DNA of 64,000 bases, from positions 11,189,755 to 11,253,754 of the forward strand of contig OV121091.1 in NCBI GenBank assembly GCA_921293015.1, in the 5' to 3' direction. This DNA comes from Phorcus lineatus (taxonomy: Eukaryota > Mollusca > Gastropoda > Trochida > Trochidae). Positions within the stretch are counted from its first letter, which is position 1. Each line of letters opens with the position of its first letter. This document shows, one piece after another, positions 1 through 12,477 of the stretch. Both the position numbers and the translations under genes were made by a program. Below the pieces are notes generated by a model. The model searched no databases. It was given only the letters and a program-made list of their open reading frames with translations, and was not told the origin of the DNA.

Positions 1-909
1 TTTTATATACAAAGAAATTTTTTAAATATTTTGTTCATCACATGATGATACTAATGACTAATGACTAATCACAAGGTTGGTGTACAAACCTTTATCTGTG
101 GACAGGACTGTTCTGATGTACTTTCTCTGTTTATGCTGGTTGATCATGTTTTCCTTTTCAGTCAGTCGTGATATAAGTGAAATACTCTTGAAAGCAGCAT
201 TAGATCCCAAATCACCTCACTTCAACTTTGTAGTCAATTCCTACAGATACCTTGTGGGGGAAAAGAGAATATCCTAATTTCATGAATAACATGTACACAA
301 AGAAGGTCTGGGACAAGTCTCGAAGAGTTGCAAGGGATTAAAGAATTATTTCAAATTTGGCTGAAAAATAATACTGTAGCCTACAGGACATAGATTTTTA
401 GAGTTCTCTTTGTGCTTAGATATTTGTAAGTCTCTGTGAATGTATGGATCTCTCAATTATCATTGTGCAGAGAGAAAAATATAGGTTGAGGATATTTTCT
501 TCAAATCAGAATTTGAAAATGATTTGGCATTGAGTATTTCAACTCATAAATCCTGAAATGACATCTTCTTGTAAAAGTCAGTTGTTACAGAAGCCAAGAT
601 ATTTCATTTAACCATCAGAAAAGTAAAACATATTAAGCATGCTTAGTGTTTGAGATACAATTGCCTTTAATAGAATATCCATAGAGGAAGGTTTGCTGCC
701 TGAAGCCAAAATAAGAAATTGTGATTCACATAGATTTTGATGTTAATTGTCTATAAACTTAAGTTGACCTAGAACACTTTAATACATATATTGAAAATAA
801 GACTACTCAAAAACCAAATAAGAAAATTTGTTCAACATAGATATTCACAGTGACAACATCATTTTATATTTTGAATGTTAACCCTTATATTTTGACCCTC
901 CACCAACAG
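1..909. other. Intronic sequence upstream of the first recognised exon
   Basis: This is AT-rich sequence before the first exon I can support. A pyrimidine tract ending in CAG near 150-160 is followed by a short open stretch to about 277. That stretch resembles no family I know and lacks a clean donor, so I do not call it an exon. The region is most simply an intron of the TAX1BP1-like gene, whose N-terminal exons would lie to the left of the window. Confidence 0.5.
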
Positions 910-3900
910 AAGCAGCTCCGCCTGCGGGCCAAGGAGAATGACCGTGAGATTGCAGACCTCAAGGAGCGTATTTATATGTGCTCAGAGGAGTACAAGCAGA
1001 TCTATAAGGAGAACAGGAAGCTGCAGAAGAGGATCGACAAACTCCTTGGACACAGTGAGTTCTAGCTCCGACTTCTTAGTTCATGGGAGCACAGTGAAGT
1101 GGTTTGCATGCTGCCCAGGTTCTTATCTTGGTTGAGACAAATTTGTAATCTTTGTCTCTTATGATGTTGTGTCCCTGGGCAAATCACTTCATCCACATAG
1201 CACTTGGTACTATTTCAATGTCACTTGTTTCGAGTTAAATTTTTATTCAATGTGCACATATGATTATTCTTTATTTTTAAAATCTTGTTTGTTGCTTTTA
1301 AATTTAAAGAATGTGACAAGTCTTTAACATAGTCGGCTTTGTATTAGACAAATGTTGCAATTCAATAAAGATCCTGGTATGGTTAGATTACTTAATGCAC
1401 ATTATTCATTGTCTTTGTAATTTGCAGTATTTACTATCTTTTTAAGTCATTGTTTCAAATGATTTAAAATACAAGCTCTCTTGTCTAATTCTTCAGAGAA
1501 ATGGCGTGACCACAGGAGCGAGAGCGAGGGAGAGAAGAGAGAGTTGGAGAAGAAGCAGACATCATCAGAGAAGTCGACTCCTCGTAAGAACTGAACCATG
1601 ATAATAGATAGACATGCATGATTTCCTCGTTTCCTTGTCTCATACTTTTCTTCGTAACAGTCCTGTCTGATGTTCACAATTGAGCATTTTCCTGAGGATT
1701 TTAAGAATTGATATATTGTCTTTACTGGGATATGAAGTTGATCTGTTTGGGAATTTTCTCTGCCCTATGGTCTGAGAACAGTCAGTATAGTCACATGTTC
1801 TGACGTAGGTTCTGTTGGCCAATCATATGGATTCTGTGGATTGCTTTTGTTGTCGGAAACAAGGAAATAACTCCTGTGAACCATTTGTTCTACACAATGA
1901 CCAAAATGATATTGGTTTTAACTCTCATGTTTGATAGATATAGGCAAGTTCCATGTAATAAAATTTAACCCTATTGTGTTTGATTCGGTATCAAAGTTGG
2001 TTTCACTTCATACAAAATATAACTTGTTTTATATGGAGCTCATTTAGTACCCTCTACGTATCTTTACTCTGTTCCCAGAGCGAAGAACAAGTTGCTCAGA
2101 CAAGGACGGTCTGATGATCACGGACGTCCAGGAGCTCCAGACACAGCTGGCCCTGAAAACGTCCAAGAAGGATCGGTACAAGCAGCTGTACAAAGAAGAG
2201 AAGGAACGTGCGGAGACGCTGCGCAGACACTACCATGATGATCTGATTGAGAAGGAGGCAGAGATACAGCGACTGAGCAAGCTTGTGTCCAGTAGAATCA
2301 CACCCACAGCTCTCGGAGAGGACCAAAAAGTACGCTCACTTGAGGTAGGGAGAATGCTTTGATTTTGTAAATCCTTTGATTTATCATTAACCTTTGGATG
2401 AAGTTCATTTGGTAAAATAACTGCTCATCACTCAGTAGACAGGACTTTGATATCTTTGATAGTAACCATGCCTATCCTCAAAGCACAACATCTGATTAGA
2501 AACTACAAATCAGAGATAGGTGTGAGAAAGTATTAGTTAAATAAGAGTTGAGTCTTGAGTGGCCATTTGAACTTTGTGACAGTTGGTAAAGTCTCAAACT
2601 TCAATGAGGTCAGTTCAAGAGTTGTGTCTAAATACTGGAAAAAGATCATAATAATTATTTAAGGATTTTATCTGTGAATTTATGATATACTATGGTGACA
2701 CAATGTTGTAGGATATCTTTGACTTCAAAACATTGTGGACAATAAAGAATTGTATTTCATATTAATTGCTGTATCATGTTTGTAACAGAAATACCTTGAC
2801 GAGAAAGAGAAAATGATCAACGAGCTGAACCAGAAGTTACGAGATTTCAAAATTGTGAGTGTTATTATATGAGTTTTAAAATCTTATGTGTTGATGATTT
2901 TGATAGGAAACTGTTTGCCGAGTTGCCATTTGTTGTCAAGATAACATTACTTATTAGAAGACTTTAAATAATACCTCAATGAATGAAGGCTAATCTTGGA
3001 ACATACTGATCCAAATACTAAATAAAATGAATAAAGCAGTGTCAATATCAATCAAGTACCATGTGGATTTGAAAGGTTTCAGTAAACAATGCCCCCACAA
3101 TAATCCTCATGAGATCAGTGTTTAAAATTTTAGTGGGTGAAATGTCAATATTCAAGATACTAACAGATAATAATGAAAAACATAATATCACCAGGAAAGT
3201 GAAGCCCCTAAGCCAGCAAAGAGAAGTACAATTCCAAAGAAGAACGAGCAGGAATTGAAAGTTCCAGGCAAAGCTGAGCCTGTCCGCCTCTGTGCGTCCC
3301 CTGAGCTGATCTACGGGAACCCATATGAGGAGGAGTCTAAACGCCTAACACTGGCTGAACGAGCTGCCATGTGCTCCAGCAGCTGTGAATACCCTGAGGA
3401 TAAGGCTTGTTTCCAGGGAGGGGTGTCGCCACCGGAGGGGCAACAGATGACAAGGTGTGATGAGGCTGATGAAGAGTTTGTGGACGCCTCCCCCCATCTG
3501 CCGAAGCCTCTGGAACCAGAACAGACGACAGAGGCAAGGATGGCCGCAGTCAAAGCTACCCTCAGCCACTCGGGTGAGTTTAGAACTTCTCACTATTGCC
3601 AGTGTTTTGTCAGTATCAGAGGCTGCTAAATTCTCACTATCTCTGTCACAAGGGGGCACAAGACACAAATGAGAATAAACTAAAAAACTGAAAGTTATTG
3701 ATTTAATAGATTGTTCATTATAAATCTTTTGTTGCTCAAACTGAAATTCAAATCTGTTAATGTTTACAGACGAGCTGGATGGAAACTCCTACGGTATGCC
3801 AGTCAAACGAGCTGGAATCCTACCCTCCGCTCCTCCCGTTGATGTTGACTGGTAAGTTATGTGTATTGATGATGGAAGCATTTTGAAGACTCTGTCAACA

Positions 3901-4785
3901 TGTTTCTTGTTTTATTTTTCATCATATAACATAACATCTCTATCTTCGCAGGAATGATACTTAACCGCTTTTTGGCTTCATATAGCCTTCTTTCAGAGAT
4001 AGATTGTTTGTAGTTGTAAACTATGTGACATTTCAGCTCTTCTTTTGGAAAATTTTTACCATACATATCAAAGCAAATCATATGAGGACATCAGATACAT
4101 CATGTCTTTTGACTGTTCTTCAAGGAGTCAATTAGTCACAGTGAAAGTAGATTCTCCTAAGTACTTCAGTAAAGTTGTGGGGATTATAGACGTTCCTTCT
4201 GGAAATGATTATCTCTAAGAAACTTTTTCATGGAAATATGATATTTTGTCAGTTACATTCTTTGTCTTGTGTATTTGAATTTCTTTTCCGTGTTCCAGCG
4301 ATGGTGATGATATAGTGGTGAAAGTTGGCTCTGGCAAAATGTGAGTATCTAGTTAATCTATGTTTGAAGTTTGTGTTCTGTTGAATGAATAAGAAAAATG
4401 TTCAATAGAAATTCAATTATTGAAAGATCCTAAAACAGGTTTATGTACTATTAACTATGTAACTGTTGTGTACTATGTAACTGTTGTGAAATGCCCTTTT
4501 ACTACTTTTTGTCATATGTCCCTGAGTTTTCAAGAACTTGAACAGATCATCAGCATCTAACATGCTTCTCTCTGTTACAGGAAGTTCTCAAGTGACTGCG
4601 ACTACCGCTGCTGCCCCCAGTGCCCGGTCACATTCCCCGCAGAGGTGAAGGAAGAAGACTTCCTTGAGCACGTGGTGGGGCACATGGGCCGCATCTGTCC
4701 GATGTGCAAGATGCAGGTGGATGATAGCATGGATACCAAGGACTTCGAGTACCACGTACACTGCTGCATTGGCAGTACTGAGTAA
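910..4785 (+). CDS. TAX1BP1: TAX1BP1/CALCOCO-like autophagy receptor, C-terminal part (8 exons)
   Basis: The exons are 910-1054, 1497-1583, 2079-2344, 2789-2854, 3195-3573, 3770-3851, 4299-4340 and 4581-4785. All have GT-AG borders and agreeing phases, and together give 423 residues plus a TAA stop. The first four exons encode a charged, heptad-rich coiled coil (for example KQLRLRAKENDREIADLK). The fifth encodes an acidic, proline-rich linker. The last encodes two zinc fingers: CPQC...FLEHVVGH, followed at once by ICPMC...FEYHVHCC. Two adjacent C2H2/C2HC fingers with a CPMC start are the C-terminal signature of the TAX1BP1/CALCOCO family, where they bind ubiquitin and recruit cargo to autophagosomes. 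The SKICH domain expected at the N terminus would lie left of the window. A short exon carries an acidic stretch ending DDIVVKV, which might be an LC3-interacting motif (inference). TAX1BP1 and CALCOCO1/2 orthologues cannot be separated from this part alone. Confidence 0.82.
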
Positions 4786-7700
4786 AGGGAATTGACTGAA
4801 TGTGTATCACAAAAAAATAGGGATAGCAGTTATGTGTAAGGGGAAATAAATCATGTATGATAATTTTTTGGGGGTGCTTTTGGATTCTGGGAAATGGGTA
4901 CTCAATTGATTCAGAATCTGATGATGGGGTTGAATGCTTTGAATACGGAAGTCAAGCCTCTTTTACAGAGCTAGCCATTGTAAAAGAAATGGGGACAAAT
5001 ATTGAGAATTTTTAGGGATCCTTGCTTGATCATAGAATGTTAACCAATACCCATATCAATGTTTAAGGGATCAACCTGGAAACTCTCTTAAAAATTTGTA
5101 TCTTTTTTCTTGACTTTCCTCAACATTTGTCTAGTGTTGAAAATTGATTGATTGATAAATTCATATTCATGACTTCTTATGAGAATGTGTAGTCTTCAAT
5201 GTTCTTGCCGTATCATTTTGACAAGTTTTTATTTTGTATAGACTTAAACAGAACGGCTTTCTATGACAGATTTCTTACCATTAACATGTTGAGGGTTGTT
5301 GATGCCCGCTGGACAAATAAATGTTGATTAATGAATGGGAACATTTTATCTTTTGTACAGTATGTTTTAAGCATTACATAATTTTCATTAATATTCAAGA
5401 AAACAGCTTTTCCTTATTGTTTGATGTGTGTTTTTTAGTTGGTTTTGTCATTTATCATTAATTGATTCAATCTCTAATTAACGGTAGTTATTAAATCAGC
5501 TGATAGTTGTTGCTGTTAATTGGATTTAAGAATAATGTTAGGCAAACTGAACCTTCAAGAATAGTTCAGATAATCTAAAGACGCAGGAAGACGTCTAGCA
5601 TGCTGTTCATACGAGAATGCTTAATTTGTTTGTACACAAACATTATGTCCACAGTTACTATTGTTATGTCACTGCTTATTTGAAGGTTTATTTCAATTTT
5701 TATTGAAAGTAACTTTAAGTTAAATTCTACAACATTAACTGTTGAAATAAGGTTTTGTAACTGTTAACTGAATGGATCATTTAATCATGTTTGACATTTG
5801 AAGTATTCTTAGGAATAGCAATATATTGTTTATGATTTAACTTAGGTCTTTTGTATTTTTGACCTGTTCACTTTATCTCTACTAATATTGTCATTAGCTA
5901 TTAATGAAAACAATGAAGATGTATCCATGTTCAGAAATAAAGGATCATATGCTTTGTTATGTACACCTGTCTGTTAAAGGGACAGTTCTATCTTCTTTGA
6001 GGGGCTCCGCCATTGTTTTGCATTACATGACATGATAAAAAAATGATTGAAAATTTGTATTGGTAAAATATCAACAAATAAACAAATAATTAATAGATTT
6101 TTTGAGAATGCCTCTTCACTATGTAACAAGGCTTTTCATACTCAGAACACAAGTGAATAACTTCATTTCTTTATTTTGCCTCTTGAATTAATATGTACTA
6201 TTCTTTGTCATATATTCAAATCTAAAGCAACAGAAAAATTAGCCTTAGTAACATTTAAACTGAACTTTGCATGTATTTAAGGAATATCCCCTCAAATTTG
6301 TTTCTTAATTAACTGATAGAACTGACCCTATATTAAGACAAAAAGAGCTATATGTCTACCCATGCTTCCCTATATCTCTTAGTAAGCAATCAATATTATG
6401 TGAGCAGTACAATCTCTCAAAGTTGCAATGTCCTCTAAACCATGTAAATGTTATGGATCACTGTTCGAATATAAGGTCTATTTTCCGGCACATTAGAGAT
6501 TCGTAAACTTCAATCAATGTTTATGTGGTGAAACTTCTTTACTTCAATACAGAATCATGTACACATTTATGTATTTTAACAAGATAATGGTGGAATGTAA
6601 GTTGATGGTTACTTACCTAAGCAAAGATTTGGACTGTGATATGAGATAATGTAGCAATGTGTCATTTGATGTTGTAAATATCAATTATTATTCACTATCA
6701 GAGTATCACCCTTGAATCTGAATTTAAAACATGGGAGAATCCTACATGAATTTTGGGAAAATTAAGTCCGTAAAGAAAATAATGTTCTGATCTTTTAAAG
6801 AATGTAGGTGAACTTTATTCCTATATCGTAAATCATTGGTCATACTCTTTGATAGTTTATTCATCTATGTAGTGTAGTAGTTGATATTAACACAAATTAT
6901 GAGATGTATTGATGATTTCAGTGTCAGAACTGGGAAATATGAAGCGTATAACTAGGTTTTCTTCTTTTGGGCCATTAATCTTTGTTCTCCGAAGTAGTTT
7001 TTGCTTTGTTCCATTTAGAAACTCTCTACCTTGTGAAACCTTATCTTTTGTGTAAAAACTACAGAAGCATTGTTGATAATAGTAGCTTTCTATATAATTT
7101 GTACTGATTCTTCGATAGTATGTACAATACTTAGAAGTTTAAAGCCAGATGTCATTTAGCACTAGAAGGGCTATAAATCTCGAGAAAAAACAACTTGAAA
7201 GGAATCATTTATCATGTTTTTAAAGCCAATTGGTACTTTAATAGATATTCCTTGTACAGTACATAAGTTTTCTAGCAAGAATAAGGTCAATTACTTTTGA
7301 ATTTAGCCTGTGGTTTCCACAAACCAAATTAGATATTTGCAATTTCCTATGATTTATATATATTTATTATTCCATGTATTCAGCTTTATGTTCAGTCTAC
7401 TAAAACAATCTGTAATCATCTTAGTGTACATAAAATGTGGGTGATTTTGCCTGGATTTGGAATTTTGGCTAATGATGACTGATTTGAAAGCCCATTTTTG
7501 TCAAATATAGTTTTGTCATAGTTAATATAATTATATCATGTTTGTATTTATCATTTGTTTTCTATGTGTTATAACGCTTCTGATTTTGTGATTGTAATTG
7601 TGATTTCTTTCTTATTGTGATCATGAGGGTTTGAGTTTTGATTGTTTTGCTTCTGTTTCATGTTGAAAAAATCTTCTATTACTCATGTAGAATATTTGAA

Positions 7701-8260
7701 AGAAGGAAGATTTTTCTTCGCCAGAATAGGTATGTTCTTTGATAGTTATTTTTCTCTAGATATTTTTTACACATTTAAAACGAACTCAGTGCTTCTCTTG
7801 CTATATATAAAGGTTTTTTTTTTAAGAGTTTTGTACACAAATTCAACATATATGTGTTAGAAATTTAAGGAACCAAAGGTCACTTTATGAACTAGGCTTT
7901 ACATTCCCACATATATAATCAGTGTGTTTTTATATGAGGAAATACCAACAAATTTGACAACCATAGGTAGAACAACTGTCTTGCATGCTGTAAATTAAGA
8001 ATACAGGACAGATTGTAGCCAAGGCTTCTAAACTGTCGAATCAAAAGTTCACACAGAATATCATATTAAAAATCGATGTTTGGGTTTCTTTTGTTTTTTT
8101 GCCACTTAAGTGTTTAATGTGAGTGGTGTTATTGGTTCATTTTTGTTGTATACTTATACATTGATGATACATATGTAGTGCTTGTTCAAAATAATTTGGT
8201 GTTATGTACTTCAGACTTACAGTTCACTGTAGTCAGCACTCTTAAATAAACAATAAACTA
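4786..8260 (+). other. Probable long 3' UTR of the TAX1BP1-like gene with several poly(A) signals
   Basis: No coding segment with splice borders is visible for 3.5 kb after the TAA stop. The strand is AT-rich and carries AATAAA at 4845-4850, 5316-5321, 5936-5941, 8245-8250 and 8252-8257. The double signal at 8245-8257 is the last strong one and may mark the distal end of the transcript; the proximal ones would give a much shorter UTR. The extent of transcription is inferred, not shown. Confidence 0.45.
8245..8257 (+). terminator. Paired AATAAA poly(A) signals
   Basis: Two AATAAA hexamers lie seven bases apart (8245-8250 and 8252-8257). They are the last good candidates for the 3' end of the TAX1BP1-like transcript before the GPX gene. 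Confidence 0.4.
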
Positions 8261-8756
8261 CTTTCTCGACCTTCTGGTTATTTCTTGACTTATCTCCTTG
8301 AAATGGCAGTTGGAAAGAGTTGTAAGGGTTATTAATTATGTTGTATAAATGAGAGAAATTGTCAAAATCATTGCTTTGAATGATACGCAGCTGATGTTCA
8401 AGTCAAAAAAAAAAAGAAGTTGTGTAAAGTTGGTCTTGTCTTTATGTTGATCAACTGTATGTCAAGCAATTTTGTTGACTTTCACAGTATAAAGAAGGAT
8501 TGCTTCAAAAAAATAATCGAGTGTAGCAAAACTAGTTGATTGCACTGCCCATTTTCACTCATTTTTTCCATATAATAGCGTCATGGTTGATTTTCAGACT
8601 TTTCCTTGCTGAGATTTCAATCTCATTTCCTTCAAGTGGAAGTCCTTGTTATTAAGTGATACAGAGTATGTTTTGTGATTTTTCATGTGGCTTAAGTAAG
8701 GTCCAAAATACCTGATGACTTGAGTTCAGTTATAATTGCCACCTTAAACTAATCAT

Positions 8757-9087
8757 CTTTATCTCTAAAATACCAAAATGATAATTTTACTTTATTTTAA
8801 TGAGATTCAGAAAATGGACCTTTAATGTTAAAAATCTTAAGGCTGTGTCATATTAACATTTATATTAGTTAAATGACCTACTTGACGCTAGTAATGCATG
8901 CTTGTCTTTGTGTCTGCCGTAATAAGTTTCCACTGTCCAATTTTCGATCACAAATCACAACTTTTACCTGTTTGTTGTCACCATACCGAACTAATAAACA
9001 TTAGGATTAACATTTTCTGAAACAACCACTACTTCTCTAAAATATATAACGATTTATTAAGTTTGACATATTTAACTCCAGCAACAA
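8757..9087. repeat. Diverged MITE-like repeat, copy 1
   Basis: The segment starts near TTATCTCTAAAATACCA and ends near AAGTTTGACATATTTAACTCC. Both ends, and the order of blocks between them (including a TTNCTTCTGCCGTAA-like block), recur at 17323-17638 inside an intron of the second GPX gene. The AAGTTTGACATAT block also resembles the subterminal part of the element family at 11414 and 54201, so these may be old members of one superfamily. No coding potential is seen. The rest of 8.26-9.8 kb holds nothing I recognise. Confidence 0.45.
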
Positions 9088-9887
9088 ACACTGTGCCCCT
9101 TTAAGTCATCTCAACTTTGGTTGATTTCAACCGATCAGAATTCTACTTTTCTAGCAAGGAGATAACTCTACTTGTAAACAGTGGTACTAAAGGAGAATTG
9201 ACATAGCCTGGGTGCTTTATTATCTAAATATCTATGTTTGAGAAGAATTTCTCATTGGTCTCTCTATAAGTTTATAACACCTAACTAATTCATTACAATT
9301 ATGCAACACTAATTCCTAGAAAAACATAGTGTATGCAAAATAAACAAGCTGCAATCAATATTAAACCGTGTTGTATGCTACCTACTTATTACTGCCCTCC
9401 AGAACTTAGGCTTAGGTTATGTTTCTGAAAAATGACTTGGATAAGATCTTGAGAGTGAATGCAGCCTTCGGGTTAGTCAATCATTTACTGTAAGACTGAC
9501 ATTACTAGCTAGTTTGTTAGTCGTCTTAAATTAGATATCTGAAATAAGACATGAAACGGGTTATTTAAACAATGACAGAAACCGTTATTTCTAACTACTA
9601 ATTTGAACTCATCGAAAAGGCTTCACAGAGAACGGGCACCTATTGTTTGTGCTCTCTTTTAACTGCCAGCTATAAGCCCTACCTTGGACAAATCCCTAAA
9701 TATTTCTAAATTTATACCTGAAAACAGTCTTTTAAAAAGTGACAAACTGATATTCTACCAGTAATTTCAAGTTGTGCAAGTCGCCCAAAGAGCCGAGAAC
9801 TGACACCTGTTCTGTGTGCTATCTCTCCTATCATCTAGCTGTACCTATAGCTCAGATCTACATGGGACAATTTCAGTGAAGGTTGAC

Positions 9888-12114
9888 ATGGCAGCAGCAC
9901 CGTGGGCCTTTGGCCTCGCAGCCCTGTGTACGGTCTTGTCCTTCACGGGGGGACAGAAGATTCGTTGCAACCAACCCAAGAATTCCAAGGAGTCGTTCTA
10001 TGACTTTAAAGTACGAGACATCCACGATGTTGAAGACGTGGATTTCTCTCAATTCAAAGGTCACGTTGTCCTAGTCGTCAACGTCGCCAACTACTGAGGC
10101 AAAACTCCCCAGTACTTCGGCCTGAATGCACTGCAGGCTGATTTTGGGGGCAATGGTGACTTTCATGTTCTTGGAGTTCCTTGCACGCAGTTTAATTTGG
10201 TGAGTTGCTTCCCTAGTTTTTCTTATACCAACTTTGAGATGTGTTGAAATGGTTTTTGAGTGGCATTCTATATACATTGTTAAACTAAAGAAGTTGTATA
10301 TCCATAAAATACCGAAACTTTGCCATTGTGAAGATAAAGAAGGTGTTCATGCCCTTGTCTAGAGTAGTTAAAAAAATAAAATTGAAATACGTATATCACT
10401 TATACTTATATGCACCTCATTCATACCCATGACTTAAATTTAAACTTATCTTAAACAAAATAATAGTTGGGTATTGAAATTGAAACTTTTTCAAACTTTT
10501 TATTAAAATTTGGCTCTTTTGAACCAAGGAGGAGCCTGGCGCCAACGGGACGGAGATACTGAACGGTGTAATGTACGTGCGTCCCCGCATCGTGCCCAAC
10601 TTCAACCACACCATCAAGATGAACGTCAATGGGGCCCAGGAACACCCTCTTTACACCTATCTTAAGGTGAGGAAAAGCACACGGAATTTAAAATAATTCA
10701 AACTGATTAGTATATAGATGAAAATAACATCTCCTTCCAATATGTAGGAATTATGACAGGGCTACCTCTGAAGGGAGAGAATGCTTCCGTATATGCTAGT
10801 TTAGGGAAGGGTATATTATCATCCATTCTTCCATCCATTCTTTCTCTGCATCCTCTCATCTATTATCTAAATCCATTTTTCATTGCAGTTGTTTATTAAA
10901 ATCCCAGATTGTATTTGAAACCGCCTGCTTTGCCTCAAATTTTGTCGGATATAGCGGCCATTGCAATCGGATCAGTTCGCAATCAGATTGTGACAGGTTC
11001 ATTATACTGCCATCATAATAATGTAGTTCAAGTTGGAAGGCGGTCGAAACTGTTAGCATCCATTGACATGCCCTGTTCAGTCTGCCAATATCCCAACGCG
11101 CTGTTCTCACTGTACCCGTCTCGTGAAGAAAAGCACCCCCTTGGTAGCCTAGAAGTTAAATTCGCTGATTGAATAAACAATGCAAAATGGAATCTTGGCG
11201 CATATATTAATTCGAAAAAGTGAACATTTCAAATGTGTATGTTTCTTGTTACTTGTCAAATTCCATCCATAGAAAATCATCATTACAAATTCAAAGCCTG
11301 AAGCCCCTTTTTGAGTGGAACTGTCAATTAAGAGTTGATTCTTGACTTTTCATCAATGCGTAACTAAAAGTATTGCAGTTAGAAAATGATCGTGTCGATT
11401 TAACTGATGTAGTTTAAGGGGCCATTCCGTGAGTTGTTGGAGTCATATATACCAAACTTAATCAATGGTGTCATTTGATCGCGAAGTATCGACTGTTACC
11501 AAAAAGACACATTTTAAGCTTGGTTTTTTTTTACAGTGACAATATGAAGGTATGATCGAAAACCGGACAGTGGCGCGCGTCAAATAGTCATTCGTAATTT
11601 TGGAGACTTATCTAAAACAGTTAGGAGTTGATAGTGTTTGTAAGGTTATATAACTATCATCCATGTATATTGGACGTGATATCTACACCTCTGTGCATTT
11701 ATAAGGCTGATTTTAGATTTTCATGCAAAACCAGTATTTGTCATATATATGTCTTTTGGACATGAAAAGTTCAGATGTTTTTATTTTATATCACCACATA
11801 TGAAATTTAGGTTCGTATCAAAGGCAAATAATATGTTATGAAATCACGGAGTGGCTCTTTGAATATAAATACGTTTATGTAACGTAGATAAACTCATATT
11901 TTACTTTTCCATCTTCCAGAAATATTGTCCACCAATCGACACGTTCTTCAGAGGCGGGCTCATGTATGACGTCAACAAGATTGGAGATGTCCACTGGAAC
12001 TTCGAGAAGTTTCTGATTGGTCGAGATGGTCACGTGTCTTGGAGAATCCATCCGATGACACTGCCGAACGACATCCGCAACGAAATTAGTGCAGAGCTTG
12101 CAAAATCTGTATAG
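9888..12114 (+). CDS. GPX3: Secreted selenoprotein glutathione peroxidase (GPX3-like), gene 1
   Basis: Three exons (9888-10199, 10529-10666, 11920-12114), all introns phase 0, encode 214 residues with TGA read as selenocysteine at residue 70. The start at 9888 sits in a GACATGG context and gives a hydrophobic signal peptide (AAAPWAFGLAALCTVLSF). An in-frame ATG at 9816 would add 24 residues and spoil the signal. The active site NVANYUGKTPQYFGLNALQ matches the GPX signature NVASYUG. The remaining tetrad members are Gln101 in PCTQF and Trp176-Asn177 in HWNFEKF. The length fits extracellular GPX3-type enzymes, which reduce hydroperoxides using glutathione or thioredoxin. Odd points are Thr for the usual Asn in PCNQF, and a loop two residues shorter than in gene 2, where a glycine-rich GGGF run is replaced. 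A tandem paralogue lies 4.4 kb downstream with the same intron positions. Confidence 0.93.
10095..10097 (+). other. In-frame TGA selenocysteine codon, GPX gene 1
   Basis: The TGA falls exactly at the catalytic position between NVANY and GKTPQYF. The reading frame continues open for 34 codons to a good donor. With a SECIS-like hairpin in the 3' UTR, this is recoding to selenocysteine rather than a nonsense mutation. Confidence 0.93.
10745..10787 (+). repeat. Solo terminal repeat of MITE family A
   Basis: The motif GGGCTACCTCTGAAGGGAGA followed by GAATG in GPX gene 1 intron 2 matches one end of the MITEs at 12478-12922 and 33517-33970. No partner end lies nearby, so it is a fragment. Confidence 0.55.
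11414..11860. mobile_element. MITE family B, copy 1
   Basis: The left end reads AAGGGGCCATTCCGTGAG and the right end CACGGAGTGGCTCTTT, an imperfect terminal inverted repeat. A copy in the opposite orientation lies at 54201-54574 in an intron of the large minus-strand gene, sharing internal blocks such as TCTTTTGGACATGAA and CACCTCTGTGCATTTATAAG. There is no coding capacity, as expected for a non-autonomous DNA element. It fills most of GPX gene 1 intron 2. Confidence 0.75.
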
Positions 12115-12224
12115 GGAGGTCCAATGACAATTTTCTATGACACATATCTATATAATACTGTACTTGACTGTTTCGCCGGTTGTATTTTATTCTCTAAAAT
12201 GTTTACTGTTGGCGTTATGTCACA

Positions 12225-12300
12225 TACTATCACAGCTAATGAAGACCTTTCTGGAAATAACCAATCAGGTTGCAGTAATGGTCTGATCTGGTACAAGTGG
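12225..12300 (+). promoter_or_regulatory. SECIS element, Form 2, GPX gene 1 3' UTR
   Basis: The core ATGA is at 12239-12242 and the partner TGAT at 12284-12287. Helix II starts with AGACC (12243-12247) pairing exactly with GGTCT (12280-12284), then continues TTCTG against CAGTAA with one bulged base. The unpaired AAA required at the apex is at 12255-12257. An AACC/GGTT mini-stem follows around an AATCA loop, which makes it Form 2. It lies about 125 bases after the stop codon. Such hairpins recruit SBP2 and EFSec to decode UGA as selenocysteine. Confidence 0.85.
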
Positions 12301-12388
12301 GCGGAGCTTAGTGCATTCAGTTTCTCTCACTCTGCACTGACTGTGTTTTTGGTCTGTGGCGACATGCTTATTAGTCAATATTACACGG

Positions 12389-12394
12389 AATAAA
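12389..12394 (+). terminator. Poly(A) signal of GPX gene 1
   Basis: An AATAAA lies about 90 bases after the SECIS hairpin and 275 bases after the stop codon. It is a sensible 3' end for this short UTR. Confidence 0.65.
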
Positions 12395-12477
12395 ACAACT
12401 TTGTATGCGATGCATAATATTTGTTTCTGTATCATAAAAACTGGAGACATAAATTCTGAACGATAAAGGGCTTATGC

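Noticed and set aside
77-277. Possible exon after a pyrimidine tract and CAG
   Set aside because: The short reading matches no part of the TAX1BP1/CALCOCO family, ends at a stop and lacks a convincing donor.
3311-3668. Several open frames on the minus strand and in other frames over the fifth TAX1BP1-like exon
   Set aside because: They are shadows of the GC-richer coding exon 3195-3573, whose frame joins its neighbours correctly.
10095-10097. Nonsense mutation making GPX gene 1 a pseudogene
   Set aside because: The TGA is at the exact catalytic position, the frame and splice sites are intact beyond it, and a SECIS-like hairpin lies in the 3' UTR. The same holds for 16757-16759.
12124-12393. 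89-codon open frame after GPX gene 1
   Set aside because: It lies in the 3' UTR, overlaps the SECIS hairpin and looks like no protein family.
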